Assembly (NCBI GenBank): GCA_005776945.1
Contig: SXOB01000089.1
Coordinates: 1 to 43,109, forward strand
Direction: 5' to 3'
Length of the DNA: 43,109 bases
From: Pseudomonadota bacterium
GTDB lineage: Bacteria; Myxococcota_A; UBA796; GCA-2862545
Shown: one piece after another, positions 42,079-43,109 of the stretch
How positions within the stretch are numbered: the stretch's first letter is position 1
Layout: every line of letters starts with the position of its first letter
Position numbers and translations under genes: made by a program
Notes under the pieces: generated by a model
What the model saw: the letters and a program-made list of their open reading frames with translations, nothing else
Databases searched by the model: none
What the model was told of the DNA's origin: nothing

Positions 42079-42935
42079 GGCGCCTCCTCCCGTCGACCTC
42101 CGACGACGCGGGCAACCCCGGCGGCGTCGTCAAAGGTGCGTAGCACAGGGAAACCCACGCGGCGCAGGCCGTCGGCAACCCGCACGGCCTGCCCGGCACC
42201 GACCTCAAGGAGCACGCCCTTGGCGGCCCGTTTGCCGGCCAGGGCCGCGATGCGGGCGAGGACGCGAAGGCCATCGGCGCCGCCGTCCAGGGCAGCCCGG
42301 GGCTCGTGGCGGCTCACCTCGGGTTCGAGCGCGTCGATGTCCGCGGTGGGAATGTAGGGCGGGTTGCTGACGATCCAGTCGATGGGCTTGTCGTCGGGCA
42401 CGCCCTGAAGCAGGTCACCCTCGACCACCCGGACGCGCTCTGCGACCCCGTGGCGGGCAACATTCGCCCGCGCAATCGCGAGGGGCGCCGCTTCGCGCTC
42501 GACCGCAACGATCGTGAGGTCGGGGCGCGCGACCGCCAGGGCGATGGCGATGGCGCCCGTTCCGGTCCCGATGTCGACGACGTGGGCGCCGGGCTCGATC
42601 CAGCCGATCGCAGCGTCGACCAGGGTTTCTGTGTCCGGTCGAGGCACGAGGACGCCGGGGCCCACTTCGAGATCTACGGCGTGGAAACCGACCTGCCCGA
42701 GCAGCCAGGCCAGCGGCTCGCGGTGACCCCGCCTCGCGACGAGGCCGCGGAGCTTCCCCCGTTCCTCCAGGGTCAATGGGCGGTCGAACTGCAGGTAGAG
42801 CTGGATGCGCGGCAAGCCGAGAACGGCCGCAGCAAGTTGTTCGGCCTCCAGGCGGGGTCGCGGAACGCCACGGGTGCGCAGGAAGCGCTCGGTCTTCGCG
42901 AGTACGGCGCCAAGCAGCGGGACCTCATCCGCCAT
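42075..42935 (-). CDS. prmC: Release factor N5-glutamine methyltransferase PrmC
   Basis: PrmC/HemK (286 residues) methylates the Gln of the GGQ motif in release factors 1 and 2. The SAM-binding motif is [16 protein letters not shown] (about 120-135) and the catalytic NPPY is at 191-194 in [14 protein letters not shown]. The N-terminal release-factor-binding domain is present ([20 protein letters not shown]). It overlaps prfA by 11 nt, the usual prfA-prmC arrangement. Confidence 0.95.
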   Translation of the reverse strand: MADEVPLLGAVLAKTERFLRTRGVPRPRLEAEQLAAAVLGLPRIQLYLQFDRPLTLEERGKLRGLVARRGHREPLAWLLGQVGFHAVDLEVGPGVLVPRPDTETLVDAAIGWIEPGAHVVDIGTGTGAIAIALAVARPDLTIVAVEREAAPLAIARANVARHGVAERVRVVEGDLLQGVPDDKPIDWIVSNPPYIPTADIDALEPEVSRHEPRAALDGGADGLRVLARIAALAGKRAAKGVLLEVGAGQAVRVADGLRRVGFPVLRTFDDAAGVARVVGGRREEAP

Positions 42936-43109
42936 GGGCCTCCCACACGGCGAGCTGCTCCTCTTGCCACGCGCCGGCGAGCGCGTCGGTGAGTTCGTCC
43001 AAGTCGCCGTCGACCACGGCGTCGAGCTTGTAGAGCGTCAGCCCGATGCGGTGGTCGGTCAGGCGGTTCTGCGGGAAGTTGTATGTGCGGATGCGCTCGC
43101 TGCGGTCGC
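42925..43109 (-). CDS. prfA: Peptide chain release factor 1, C-terminal part
   Basis: About 60 residues of RF1 are inside the window: [20 protein letters not shown], then [20 protein letters not shown], ending EAHGG. This is the C-terminal part of RF1 after the GGQ domain; RF1 reads UAA and UAG stops, so an intact copy would argue that TAG is a working stop here. The 5' part lies beyond the window. It overlaps prmC by 11 nt. Confidence 0.95.
   Translation of the reverse strand, partial: DRSERIRTYNFPQNRLTDHRIGLTLYKLDAVVDGDLDELTDALAGAWQEEQLAVWEAHGG

Overview
The window is GC-rich and gene-dense, with GTG and TTG starts and many 1-4 nt stop/start overlaps. It carries a nearly complete mevalonate operon, a full set of flagellar export, hook-filament and motor genes, and many lipoproteins with MopE-like Asp/Cys repeats and Thr/Asp linkers. 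Together these point to a flagellated member of the former Deltaproteobacteria, most like Myxococcota. The lineage is an inference from gene content; no rRNA or tRNA gene was seen.

Layout. 1-4999: 3' part of citrate synthase, two overlapping lipoprotein genes (VWA; Asp-rich tail) and a DASS anion transporter. 5077-11968: a broken VOC gene, motA-motB, a tricorn-like protease and a broken MFS transporter. 11956-18949 (minus): a C11 peptidase and the operon flgB-flgC-fliE-fliF-fliG-fliH-fliI. 19060-25565 (plus): accessory surface proteins (Asp/Cys-repeat lipoprotein, esterase, parallel beta-helix protein) and a lower-GC stretch with two unknown coupled genes. 25805-28943 (minus): a three-gene envelope operon (CTERM-like tail protein, small beta-barrel, large TPR protein). 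28980-36249 (minus): flgM-flgN-flgK-flgL, fliC, fliD-fliS-orf94 and an amber-interrupted phospholipase C. 36322-43109 (minus): prfA-prmC-mscS-mvaA-mvaK1-mvaD-mvaK2-fni.

Main discovery. Reading upstream of the flagellar units shows one recurring sigma-28 (FliA) signature, TCAA-type -35 and CCGAT-type -10 with exactly 11 nt between the octamers, before motA, before the flgB basal-body operon and before flgM; a weaker copy precedes fliC. A near-perfect copy, TCAACTTC-N11-TCCGATAC, lies directly in front of the unknown three-gene operon at 28943. That operon (anchored Thr/Asp-rich protein, beta-barrel, periplasmic TPR protein) is therefore the best candidate for an undescribed flagellum-linked envelope system. 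Most of these promoters imply ultra-short leaders that begin at or near the Shine-Dalgarno sequence, and the three-gene operon would be leaderless.

Three accessory genes (VOC, MFS, phospholipase C) each carry one in-frame TAG where Trp is expected, and two also carry single-base deletions, while the flagellar and mevalonate genes are intact. This looks like decay of dispensable genes or sequence error, not recoding, because TAG also ends several intact genes.
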